Source: Stachybotrys elegans
Taxonomy: Eukaryota > Ascomycota > Sordariomycetes > Hypocreales > Stachybotryaceae
Assembly: GCA_020746835.1 (NCBI GenBank)
Contig: JAGPNK010000011.1
Span: 620,001 to 684,000, forward strand
Direction of reading: 5' to 3'
DNA length: 64,000 bases
Below the pieces are notes generated by a model, which saw nothing but the letters and a program-made list of their open reading frames with translations, was not told the origin of the DNA and did no database searches. This document shows, piece after piece, positions 30,338 through 39,340 of the stretch; within the stretch, counting starts at the first letter, position 1; each line of letters begins with the position of its first letter. A program made the translations under genes and the position numbers.

Positions 30338-32236
30338 ATGTATGCAATAGCCGTCCGGCAGAGGCATGTGCGCCAACAGCGAATGCGAAGGGATGGGTTG
30401 ATAGATTGGTGGCTCGAGGCTTCTGGCCCCTATTCGGGCGAGGTTGTCGATGACGCCAGGGGGGAAGAGATCATGCAGCATCTTGCAGAAAATCCCACGG
30501 GCCAACAAGACGGTGCCGAAGACTACAGCGAAGCCCCAAATCGCCCCTCATTCGACTCGTACATTCCGTTTGACGTGCAAGATAGTGGCGGAAGGTCATA
30601 CAGGTACCAATTCGGTCAACGAGCAGTCGGCGCCGGTCCCTCTCCAATTCGGATTCGACCTGGCGGTACAACGCCTAGGAAGGCTATACCGGTGATTACA
30701 GATCTCTCGGCTCAACTTGGAGATGCGCAGAAGGTTATCGAGGCACAACAAGACCGCTTGGATGCCACGACCAGAGAATGCGAGATCCATGACCAACGAA
30801 CCGCTTTGATTGAGTCGGAGCTGAAAAATGTCCAGGATGAAAGCCAGAGGCAGAAGGAGGGTTTGCATATGAAGCCAGGGTTAGCTGAGTATTTGTGGAA
30901 GAACCTGAGCCAGCAGGCGGAGGCCAAGGGTCTAGACAAACCGAAGACGGCAGCTGGGCGTCTCCAAGATAAAATTACCCTTCTCATGGAATGTGCCGAC
31001 ATGGAGGCGGCGCTACGGCAGGAGGCACTCGAGAGGCATGACGCCGCCGCCACAGTTCTCCCCAAGAAAGTTGCCCAACTGGTGGAGGAGCTTAAGAAAC
31101 AGGAGGCCACCACCGCGAGCCTCTACAATCACGTCACCCAACTGCGCTTGGACCTTGGGGCTGCTGAGGAGGAAAGGTTACAGCTGATGGAAGAACTCAA
31201 GAGAGCAGCGACAGCGACAGAGAATTCTCGCAGGCAGATGTCCCGGGGCGTTAAATCAACCCCCAGCGAGGCTGGTATGGAGGTATCACAACTGCAGAAG
31301 AAGCTTCAGCAGCAGGATGCCGCCAATATAAGTCTGCACACACAAATCGCCCCACTTCTGGAGGAGCTTGAGAAGCAGGAGGCCACCACCGCACGCCTTT
31401 ACAAACAGGTCGCCCACCTACAGTTGGACCATGGAGGTGCTAGGGGGGAAAGGCTGCGACTTGAGGAAGAACTCAACGGAGCGGAGGTGGCGATGGAAAA
31501 TTTCCGCCAGCAGATTTCCATGCTTACAGCACTGCAAAGTGAAACAAAGCAAGCTCTGCAACGGGAGGCGGCTGTCGCGAATGGTATCCAGGACAAATTT
31601 ATCCAGCGCAAAGAACAGGCATTACAAAGGCAGGAGGAGCTCAAGAGACGGGAGGAGCTCAAGAGGCAGGACACTGCCACCGCAAGTCTCGGCAAGCAAA
31701 TCGCCCAACTCGAGGAGCTTGAGAGGGAGGAAGCCATCACTGCAAGTCTCAACAAGGACATCGCTGAACTATTGGAGGAGTTCGAGGCTTCACAGGCAGC
31801 GTTGGAGGATCTGTGCGGGCTGGTTTCTCAGCTTGAAACGCTGCAGAATGCATCTGAGGAAGCCCTAAACGAGGAGGAGGCATTCGCCAACCATCTCGGT
31901 CAAAAGATTGCACAGCTTGATGAGCTCGATGGCGCTGCGGAAGGGGCAATGAGACAGCGAACAGAGATGGAAAAGCAGAATGCAGACGCTGCTGCTCGTC
32001 AAAGACAGGCTAACCAGCTGGCTTCTTCCCTGCCAGGCGCCATGTATGGGAAAAAGACGCTGCAGGAGAGAGCAGCGGAGCTCACGGCCCAGCTGGCAAA
32101 CAAAGGAGTCGATGACCGCACCCACTATGTTATAGTGGACATGAAGGTTGTCCCGGTGGAGGCTGGCTATCTCAACAGCCGAGCGATGAAAGGCAGCGGC
32201 CAACGTGTATTCAACATGGATGTTCACGTGCTGTAG
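30338..32236 (+). CDS. Large coiled-coil protein with internal repeats
   Basis: Single-exon 632-aa protein. The first ~115 residues are non-helical and Arg/Pro/Gly-rich. From about residue 120 to 590 it is nearly continuous Glu/Gln/Leu/Ala-rich heptad sequence. Degenerate internal repeats are visible: VEELKKQEATTASLYNHVTQ and LEELEKQEATTARLYKQVAH are two copies, followed by a shorter TASLGKQIAQLEELEREEAI. No catalytic domain or membrane segment. The last ~45 residues (THYVIVDMKVVPVEAGY) may form a small beta structure. Function unknown; a scaffold or filament role is possible. It is divergent from the RelA/SpoT gene. Confidence 0.75.
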   Translation: MYAIAVRQRHVRQQRMRRDGLIDWWLEASGPYSGEVVDDARGEEIMQHLAENPTGQQDGAEDYSEAPNRPSFDSYIPFDVQDSGGRSYRYQFGQRAVGAGPSPIRIRPGGTTPRKAIPVITDLSAQLGDAQKVIEAQQDRLDATTRECEIHDQRTALIESELKNVQDESQRQKEGLHMKPGLAEYLWKNLSQQAEAKGLDKPKTAAGRLQDKITLLMECADMEAALRQEALERHDAAATVLPKKVAQLVEELKKQEATTASLYNHVTQLRLDLGAAEEERLQLMEELKRAATATENSRRQMSRGVKSTPSEAGMEVSQLQKKLQQQDAANISLHTQIAPLLEELEKQEATTARLYKQVAHLQLDHGGARGERLRLEEELNGAEVAMENFRQQISMLTALQSETKQALQREAAVANGIQDKFIQRKEQALQRQEELKRREELKRQDTATASLGKQIAQLEELEREEAITASLNKDIAELLEEFEASQAALEDLCGLVSQLETLQNASEEALNEEEAFANHLGQKIAQLDELDGAAEGAMRQRTEMEKQNADAAARQRQANQLASSLPGAMYGKKTLQERAAELTAQLANKGVDDRTHYVIVDMKVVPVEAGYLNSRAMKGSGQRVFNMDVHVL

Positions 32237-32942
32237 GTCGAGGACCCCAACAGCTAGCAGTACAGGAAATTGAGCGACGCAATGGGACGAACTCTAGTGT
32301 ACCTCGAAGAAGAGTGAGAAGTTAGAAGGAGGTGGTCAAGGATGGAATGTTGGTTGGGTTTAAGATTGACGTGGGGTTCTACCTGTCGAGGCGGCATTTG
32401 GGGGCTGACTCTTGTCTGCTTAACAGTACGGTTCGCCCAGAAAGACAGCCTCTCTAACGCCCAGCAAGGGCACTGTCAATCTTTAGCCTATTCGTAAGCC
32501 CTGTCATTGAATCATCCTTAGTATGCAAACACGCAGCCTAGACCCGTGTCGCACCCATGCCTACACCCCCATCCCGGGACATGGTATCTTCCTAGCACTG
32601 GTTGATACAGTGAGTGATTGCGGGGACATGTCGTGAAAGAATGCTCCGACAGCCTCACATATGGAAAGTTGGGCGTCCTCGAATCATCCATCTTCACTAT
32701 ACACCTTCCCGATATCGTTACAGCAGTATAATACGTGGCAGTGGGTACCTGTGTTTAGATCTAGCATGATGTCGCTCACGCACCTATGTGCTGCGGCGTG
32801 GCCCAATGGATGTAGTTGGCGGCTCATAATGTTCTCTCCTAGCTATAGGTATGTGGCTACTCGGTACCTAGTGGTTCATGTTGTCTCTCTGTTGAGTAGA
32901 CTAGCAGCCAGTCACAGGTCAACTTATTCCTCCCTGTCCTGG
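32237..32942. other. Intergenic region (convergent 3' ends)
   Basis: No supported gene between the convergent coiled-coil and membrane/coiled-coil genes. Confidence 0.5.
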
Positions 32943-34564
32943 TCAAGGATCTGGGAGATGCGTGTCCCTAGCGAACTGGACCATTGTTGCCTGCACATCC
33001 TCCCTCTTGTCGACCGCCTGCTCAAACTGTTGCTGGCACGCCTGCAAGGCCTCGTTGAGCTCGCGAATCGCAGGCTCTGCGCCCTTGACACCGCCCAGCG
33101 CGGCGGCAGCCTTCGCTCCGACTGCGGATTGGCGCACCCTGCTAGCATGCTCGGCCGCCTTCCTCGCCGCCTCGGCCGCGGCTACGACGTCGGCCTCGAT
33201 TTTCTCGAGCGCCACCACCGCGCCGTTGGCTGCCTCGGTTTGAATCTCCCTCCCCTTGCGGGCATTGTCGCTGGCCAGCTGAAAATGCTTGACCTCGCCC
33301 AAGCTCCAGGCGCTGTCAAGCCAGACGTCGTGGGCGGCGCGGGCGTCGCGAACCACATTGGCCACGAGCATGTGCGCCGTGTTCTCGAGCCTCTCCGCGG
33401 CTCCCAGCTCGGCCCGCGCCTGGCCCGAAAGGGCTGCCGCCTGGATGCAGGCTTTGTCGACTGTGCTGGTGACCCGGGCGACCTCCTCGGCGTGCTGTTC
33501 CCGCACGAGGAGCCAGCCGAGATGGGTATTGCGGGCGTTGTCTCTTGCCTTTTTCTCTGCCGTCTCCGCGCCGCCCGATGCTCTTATGGCGGCCTCGAGC
33601 TTGGCCTGGGTGGCCTTGACCTGGTCCTCCAAGCCCTCCATCCGGCCCTCTCCGGCCGCCGTTTTGACTTGGACGGCCGCGTGCTGGATCTCGTGCAGGA
33701 GCTGGAGCGATTTTTGGGCAGCGTTGGACGCCTCGACCGCATTCTCCGCGACCACCTCTGCTGCGGTAGTGGTCGTCTCGACTCCCCTGGAGAGCGTGGC
33801 GCCCTGTACTGACCGCGTAGTTGGGCCTGAGCCTGTGTCGGAGTCAGACGTTGACAACTTGACGCGGACCAGGTAGGCTGCCGAGCATCCGCCGTACAAG
33901 TCATCAGCCCGTAGATTCTGATCCAGGCGGTGCATGTGCTCCCTGGCCTTATCGGCGTCCGACAGGGCTTTGTCGACGGCTGCCTGCGCGTTGGAGCAGC
34001 ATTCGTCGATGTCGTTGCTGAGTTGGTTGATATTCCGACGGTGCTCCTCGAGTACAAACTGCCAAGCGGCTGGCACGATGCACATGAAAAACCCGGTGCG
34101 GAACCAGGGGAGCAGCGCCAGCGTGAGGACGGGCAATGACGCCCAACCCATCATCCTGGTGCCAATGTGGGAAGCAAAGGGGAAAACCTTCTCGGTGAGG
34201 TCTTGGTGGTGGTAGTAGGCATAGCGCAGTGGTCCCGCGGGGTTGGTGGCAGAAACCAGCAGCGAGCCAAAGATGAGGCTCACGGACAAGAGCAGCTGCA
34301 GGTAGGGATCGAAGAGAAACCCGTACCCGGTCGCCGACGGCACAGAGAGGGCAGAGAGCGCCAGGAGGGCATCTGGCACAACTAGGTAAGATTGGCTGCA
34401 CACCATTGCAAGGGCCTCCTCCTTCCGGGCTTGCACCTACATTGGGGTGGCTTCAGGCTGGACAGATTGACGATCCACGGGCTGGACTCGGTATCATCGC
34501 GACTTGTGCTAGCCGGTCCCTGCCCATGTGGCTCGGCTTCGGGCTTCTGAGGAGACTCTTCCAT
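32943..34564 (-). CDS. Membrane-anchored Ala-rich coiled-coil protein
   Basis: Predicted 520-aa protein from two exons, 34564-34441 and 34381-32943, separated by a 59-nt intron (GTAGGT..CTAG); the join gives KPPQ-FVPDALLAL in frame. The start MEESPQKPEAEPHGQG begins a charged, Pro-rich head of about 35 residues. Three hydrophobic segments follow: VPDALLALSALSV, PYLQLLLSVSLIFGSLLVSA and WASLPVLTLALLPWF/FFMCIVPAAW. The remaining ~350 residues are Ala/Glu/Lys/Gln-rich coiled coil. No enzyme motif. Its coiled-coil character parallels that of the convergent neighbour. Function unknown. Confidence 0.75.
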
Positions 34565-34722
34565 TTTGGAAAGACCCCTAGATAAGAAAATTCGAACAAG
34601 TGTACTAGATACAAAATAGGAAAGGAGGGAGTTGCGTGAAGTTCCTCTAGGGGAACAGGACATAGGCGAATACTCTCGGTCATGAATAAATAATCCCTCC
34701 AGCAGCCTTCCCGTCGACGGAA

Positions 34723-34736
34723 GGGGGGGGGGGGGG
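34723..34736 (+). repeat. Poly-G tract (14 G)
   Basis: Uninterrupted G run upstream of the membrane/coiled-coil gene; prone to length error in sequencing. Confidence 0.8.
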
Positions 34737-34784
34737 CGTGAGCTGGCACACACGGCAGTTCTGTTTTATCAGCTCTCGCAAACC

Positions 34785-35543
34785 CTATGGATGTGTATAA
34801 GTGGGCGCCCTAGGTGCCTGAGCATGCCAGAGACTGAAGGCTGTCAAGATGACCTCCCACTGGGCCTGCGTGGTAAACTCTAAATCCAGCCCACGCACTT
34901 TCTTGTGCCTGACCTCGTGCTCGGTGGCCCAGACATAGCCAGCGTGTTCCTCGGGGTCAACGACGACGTCGGCCGTGCGCTCCTGGGGCACCCCGGCGAC
35001 GAAGTAAAACTTGCAGACGAGCTTCCCTCGCCTCGTGTGGAAGAACTGCCCGCCCAGGGCCTCGAGTCATTGATCCATTAACCCACCACCCTGGACCACC
35101 TCTACATCAGAGACAGAGCCGACGCGCACCAGCGGCCCTAGGGTGATGGGTTGCAGGCCCGCCTCCTCAAACAGCTCGCGTGCGCACGAGTGCAGAATGC
35201 TAACGTCGTCATCGTCGCACCCACCTCCAGGAGTCTCCCATCGGAGCGGCATCGAGTCATGTGCGGCTCGCTGGACTAGCAGCACTCGGGGTGGCGTTGC
35301 CGTTGCAGCATGTTGGGCAGCAGCGCTAGTGGAGGCTTCGTCGTCGTCGTCGTCGTCGGGGAGTGGTCTATCGAAGACGATTGCGCCCGTCGCAAGAAAG
35401 GCTGGCGCAGGCAGCCGTAAGGCAGAGGCAGAGGCAGGGGATGGGAAGTGCCGCTCTAGGAAGACGGGCGGGGGCACGGAGAAGGCATCGACTGATGGGT
35501 GCGCCTTGAATACGAAAGCGGGGTGCTCAGTGGTGCTGGCCAT
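34785..35543 (-). CDS. Nudix hydrolase (NUDIX box with substituted residue)
   Basis: Two-exon protein (35543-35106 and 35045-34785; 60-nt intron GTAGAG..GGCAG, in frame), about 232 aa. The Nudix box lies in WETPGGGCDDDDVSILHSCA followed by RELFEEAGL, so the essential REUxEExGU half is intact. The upstream Glu of Gx5E appears to be Val here. A poly-Asp run (encoded by GTC repeats near 35340-35357) sits in a surface loop. Exon 2 gives FFHTRRGKLVCKFYFVAG and WEVILTAF. Nudix enzymes hydrolyse nucleoside diphosphates linked to another moiety, including NAD(H), ADP-ribose, caps or (p)ppGpp; the substrate here is unknown. It lies between the coiled-coil membrane gene and the HET gene. Confidence 0.82.
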
Positions 35544-35758
35544 GGCGAGCTGAGAGCGTAAGATTGGCAGAGGGATATTTTGCTGTTTGATGACGGTCGC
35601 ATGATGTTTTCTTGAGGGGAGGGAGTGGAGTTGGGGGTTGATATAGCCGGGGGGTGGCGAATAATTGCATATATAGACCTGTCAAGCTAAGCCCTGTGGG
35701 GTTCCAAGGCGGGGCTGCCCGCACCAAATATTTCAGGGTCTATCAGGGTCTTATCAGA

Positions 35759-37966
35759 TCAGACTAGAACAAACTCCTCCTCCGCCACCTCATTCCTCCC
35801 CACCTGGCCGACAGCCTCCCCATCCATCAGCCCGTGCACGTAGCACTCTCCCACGAGCAGGAATCTGCCCTGGTCCAGGGGCCGCAGGCAGAAGCACATC
35901 TTGCCCCCCCAGAGCACGCAGATGCGGTCGCCTTTTGCCAGCACCTTGGGCCCCAGCACGAAATAACCCTTGGCCGTCCGCGCCAAAACACGCCCGCTCG
36001 ACGCGCCGTTGGCCGACCGCGGCCAGTCGTCATCGCTCCCCCCCACGCGTTCCGACGACGCTAGCCGCTGCAGCTCGGGGCTCACGGCCTCGGCGTCGCC
36101 CGCCGCTGCCATGGTGTGTGTTAGGTAGGCGGCACCCTCAGCCAGCCATTTGCTGTCGGAACAGGACCGGTAGAAGTTCTCGCGTGATTCTTGCTCGCGC
36201 TGTCCTGACGAGTCTGGGGTAGAGCCGCTGGCCGAAGCAAGCCGCCTATCGAATTCCCTCAGCGCCGTTGCCACGCCGCCATTGCTGAGTGTCTGCATGT
36301 ACGCCAGGACGGCTGGACAGTGCCCATCGCCAGATGGCGCTGCCTCCTGGGCTTCATCATCTTGCCGATACACCGGACGCAGAGAGAACAGCCCAAATAG
36401 TATGCGCCAAAATTGTGTAATCAACGTCTGTTTTCCCGGTTTAACCATGTAGAGGGCCCTTGACAGACGCGAAGAGAATAGCCCGGATAGCGTGCGCCAA
36501 AGTCGTCCAATGAGGCTCTGCTTACCCAGTTCAACCTTGTAGAGGGCCTTGGGTTTCAGCGCTGCCTCCTTTGCTTCATTATTTTGCCGATACAGCGGCC
36601 GCAGAGAGAACAGATGGCCGCCGCCATCTCCTCCGTACCCACACACTGTGCGCCACAGGTGTTCTATGAGGGTCTGCTTGCCCGGTTCGGGGTCGTGGAA
36701 GGCCTTGGGTTCCAGCGGCTCCGAGGCATCTGTGATGACATCGATGGCGACACCCTTGATGCGGAGCGAGTTCCCGTCGACAACAAAGGACGGCTTCGAG
36801 AAGCTGCCTGTGCCGCAGGCGCGGTGGGGTGAAGTCGGCTCCGAGAGGATGTACGACGTGTAGGTGCGCCAGTCGGGAACCCACGACGGCATGTAGTGGC
36901 GGTCGCCTGCCGCATCCCTCCGCGCGCGCCAGTCGGCAAGCGAGGATGCAAGCTCATGGTGCTGGACCGCTGCGAGGGCGATGAGCCCGGAGTCGCCACC
37001 ACCACTCTCCATGGTACGAACGGCTACATCTCTGTACACGTTGGGGAGCGTGCCAGTTTCGGGGTCGTAGTTTGCCTTGAGTCCCCGCAGCCCCTCGCCC
37101 GAGTAATGTCCCAAGAAGGCGAAGACACGGTCTCGCGGGTCAGTCGCCTTGACATGGCGTGCCCGGTGTAGCTCGTAGATGAAGCTCAGCCGGTTGGCGT
37201 GCCGGGTGGCAACATTGGGCGGCACGAAGCGCTGAAAGACAAACTTGACCTTGGGCGTCTCAATGTTGAAACGGCGGCGTAGGTAGTGGAACTCTGTCAG
37301 CTTGTCGCACACACTATACAGCGTGTCCCAGTCCATTGACGCATCCCCCCAGAGAAGCGTCGCCGGCGCCTCGGTTCCAATCTCCTGTATGATCCACACC
37401 CTCTCGAACCATGGCAGCTGCGTCAGTGCCTTCACCGACGCCCAGTCCTCTTCACGTCGCAGGATCAACTTATCCCTCGCGTGGTCGACCCTGAACTGAG
37501 CGCGTCGGCCGGCATCCTTGAACGTCTCCGACAGCGATCTGACAAAGGAGAAGGCCGCGTGGGCTTCGTGCCCCATATCCGGGCCAAGCCACACGAGAAC
37601 ACTGGTTGCGTGCTTGTATATGGCGTTCATGAACTGAACCTGACTTCCTCTTTCCGCCGTATCATGTTGGTTGATGCAGATTTGGTCAACCCACACGCGC
37701 CGGTCCCTGTCGGGCATGCGAATACGGCGCAGCCCGTGGTCAAGACTAGCCGTGATGCTCAATCTCTTTCCATCGCAAATGAAGGTGCGGTCGAATTTGG
37801 ACGAGCCCCAGACATAAGACAGGGGCTCATAGGCCTCGTGGGCTGCGTCGTCCATGTTGAACTCGGTGAGGTAGCCACTCAGGGGATCGTCGGGGAGCCC
37901 GGCCGACAAGGTCAACATCCTCACCGCGTTGTCATTCTGAATCGGCTGGTACTGGTACAGCTCCAT
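35759..37966 (-). CDS. HET-domain (heterokaryon incompatibility) protein with internal repeats
   Basis: Single-exon 735-aa protein with an N-terminal HET domain. Diagnostic blocks are YEPLSYVWGSSKFDRTFICD (~46-65), LDHGLRRIRMPDRDRRVWVDQICINQHD and FMNAIYKHATSVLVWLGPD, followed by WFERVWIIQEIGTE. HET domains trigger fungal programmed cell death in non-self recognition; several are thought to act like TIR-type NAD-consuming modules. Between about residues 415 and 545 a ~40-residue unit is repeated about three times, with cores KAFHDPEPGKQTLIEHLWRT, KALYKVELGKQSLIGRLWRT and ALYMVKPGKQTLITQFWRIL; two copies also share SLRPxYRQxxEAxEAA. The C-terminus (GYFVLGPKVLAKGDRICVLW) is the usual HET tail. 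The gene is flanked by two Nudix genes. Confidence 0.92.
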   Translation of the reverse strand: MELYQYQPIQNDNAVRMLTLSAGLPDDPLSGYLTEFNMDDAAHEAYEPLSYVWGSSKFDRTFICDGKRLSITASLDHGLRRIRMPDRDRRVWVDQICINQHDTAERGSQVQFMNAIYKHATSVLVWLGPDMGHEAHAAFSFVRSLSETFKDAGRRAQFRVDHARDKLILRREEDWASVKALTQLPWFERVWIIQEIGTEAPATLLWGDASMDWDTLYSVCDKLTEFHYLRRRFNIETPKVKFVFQRFVPPNVATRHANRLSFIYELHRARHVKATDPRDRVFAFLGHYSGEGLRGLKANYDPETGTLPNVYRDVAVRTMESGGGDSGLIALAAVQHHELASSLADWRARRDAAGDRHYMPSWVPDWRTYTSYILSEPTSPHRACGTGSFSKPSFVVDGNSLRIKGVAIDVITDASEPLEPKAFHDPEPGKQTLIEHLWRTVCGYGGDGGGHLFSLRPLYRQNNEAKEAALKPKALYKVELGKQSLIGRLWRTLSGLFSSRLSRALYMVKPGKQTLITQFWRILFGLFSLRPVYRQDDEAQEAAPSGDGHCPAVLAYMQTLSNGGVATALREFDRRLASASGSTPDSSGQREQESRENFYRSCSDSKWLAEGAAYLTHTMAAAGDAEAVSPELQRLASSERVGGSDDDWPRSANGASSGRVLARTAKGYFVLGPKVLAKGDRICVLWGGKMCFCLRPLDQGRFLLVGECYVHGLMDGEAVGQVGRNEVAEEEFVLV
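36330..36720 (-). repeat. Three degenerate ~35-45-aa coding repeats in HET gene
   Basis: Repeat cores share PGKQTLI/LGKQSLI and LWRT/FWRI. At the DNA level the copies contain GGTCTGCTTGCCCGG, GGCTCTGCTTACCCAG and CGTCTGTTTTCCCGG on the plus strand. Confidence 0.75.
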
Positions 37967-38671
37967 GATGATTGTCCGAGTAGTGTCGCAAATGTGAAAA
38001 ACTAGAGAACTCTCTTTCGGTGTTGAGGGATAACTGGGGGCTTCATAAGTAGAAGAGAAGAGACGAGGCCAGCCTTGCCAGCCTTGCGAGGAGCTGACGA
38101 GTGAACCCGGTCAAAAGGGTGTGTTGATGTCGGGCGTAGAACATGTCAGCACCCTCCACGGCATCCTGCTAGCGCTTTTCATTGGGCATCTATTAGAGGC
38201 AGCCAAGGAGGGGGCAAGTGGTTGCCTGAATGGTGCATAGATAGGCGCCAAAGAGCTCTCGCGGACTGGGCCGGCGGTGTTGTTAACCCGGTGTTGCGAG
38301 GAGATTTGGTACCCAGAGACACTTGAAGACTCGACCAAGAATGGGCTCCCCAGGGGTACCGTCAAGTAACGAGTCCCTGTCGTTTTGGCAGCCGCCTGGG
38401 GTGTAATTGGTGGTGTGATGCCAGGGGTTTCTATTGGCAGCGGGTTTCAGCTCTGCTGCAGTCATCTGCCGGGGCTGCACAACAGCAAGCATCAGCGCCC
38501 ATGCCATTAAGGAGGGAGGTGCCAGCTCATTTTACCGTCCCTCAGCTGTTCCGTGCCCGCCGGATCACCCAATGCCAGAGCCCTATGATGGCCATTTTCA
38601 GATTCCAACTGGCACACCACTTCGCTCTCCTGCTCACACAGCCTCGCCATCGCGCCAGGGGAGTCTTTACA
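37967..38671. other. Intergenic region (divergent HET / Nudix promoters)
   Basis: About 700 bp between divergent genes; no gene recognised. Confidence 0.5.
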
Positions 38672-39340
38672 ATGGCCGCTCAGCCATCAGTGCAGGCTAT
38701 GCGTCCTGGACCGATGCCCACCATCCCGGACTTGGTTTTCCCGCCCAATCTTGACCGTTTCAACAGCCCAGCACGAGAGTACATCCTGCGTCACAACAAA
38801 CCCTGGGATGGCATCGCCGTGGGTGCCTTGGTATTCTCCCCAGAGCCCAAAGTGCTGGTAATCCAACGCGCCAAGAGCGACTCGCTTCCCGAGAAGTGGG
38901 AAATCCCCAGCGGCGTCGTATCCAACGACCCAGCCAAGGATTCTACCATCATCTCGGCTGTGGCACGGGAGATCTGGGAAGAGACAGGCCTGTTTGCCCG
39001 AGGGCTAGCCAGACTTGTTACCGCGCCTGCCGTGATCGGCTCTCCCGAGTCGGCAGCGCAGCTTCAGACAGAAGCTGATGGGTTCGTCTTCAGCAACAGC
39101 ACCAGGACCAAGGTGTTTTGCCGATACGTTTTTGACGTGGATGTTGGGGACATGGTCCCAGGCGAGCAGCACATCAAGCTCAATCCCTGCGAACACCAGG
39201 ATTTCTTGTGGGCCTCAGAGGAGGAAATACGAGATGGGATTGTTGGCAAGGAGAAGCTGGAGATTGACTTCACGAGTGAACACCTGCGGAGGCTGATTTT
39301 GGAAGGTTTCCGATTGAGGAGGAACTCTTGCGGTCTCTAA
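38672..39340 (+). CDS. Nudix hydrolase
   Basis: Single-exon protein of 222 aa using Met 38672 (MAAQPSVQAMRPGPMP). An in-frame Met at 38501 would add 57 residues lacking coding character, so I prefer the shorter start. The fold begins IAVGALVFSPEPKVLVIQRA. The Nudix box is in WEIPSGVVSNDPAKDSTIIS then AVAREIWEETGL, with the REUxEExGU half intact. A C-terminal LWASEEE-like strand-helix (DFLWASEEEIRDGI) is typical. Possible substrates are dinucleotides or dinucleotide-like metabolites. This is the second Nudix gene within 4 kb, on the other side of the HET gene; the two are only distantly similar. Confidence 0.85.
   Translation: MAAQPSVQAMRPGPMPTIPDLVFPPNLDRFNSPAREYILRHNKPWDGIAVGALVFSPEPKVLVIQRAKSDSLPEKWEIPSGVVSNDPAKDSTIISAVAREIWEETGLFARGLARLVTAPAVIGSPESAAQLQTEADGFVFSNSTRTKVFCRYVFDVDVGDMVPGEQHIKLNPCEHQDFLWASEEEIRDGIVGKEKLEIDFTSEHLRRLILEGFRLRRNSCGL

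Noticed and set aside
32661..33876. Long plus-strand ORFs over the membrane/coiled-coil gene
   Set aside because: Antisense of an Ala/Glu-rich gene; the minus strand has coherent helices and a valid intron.
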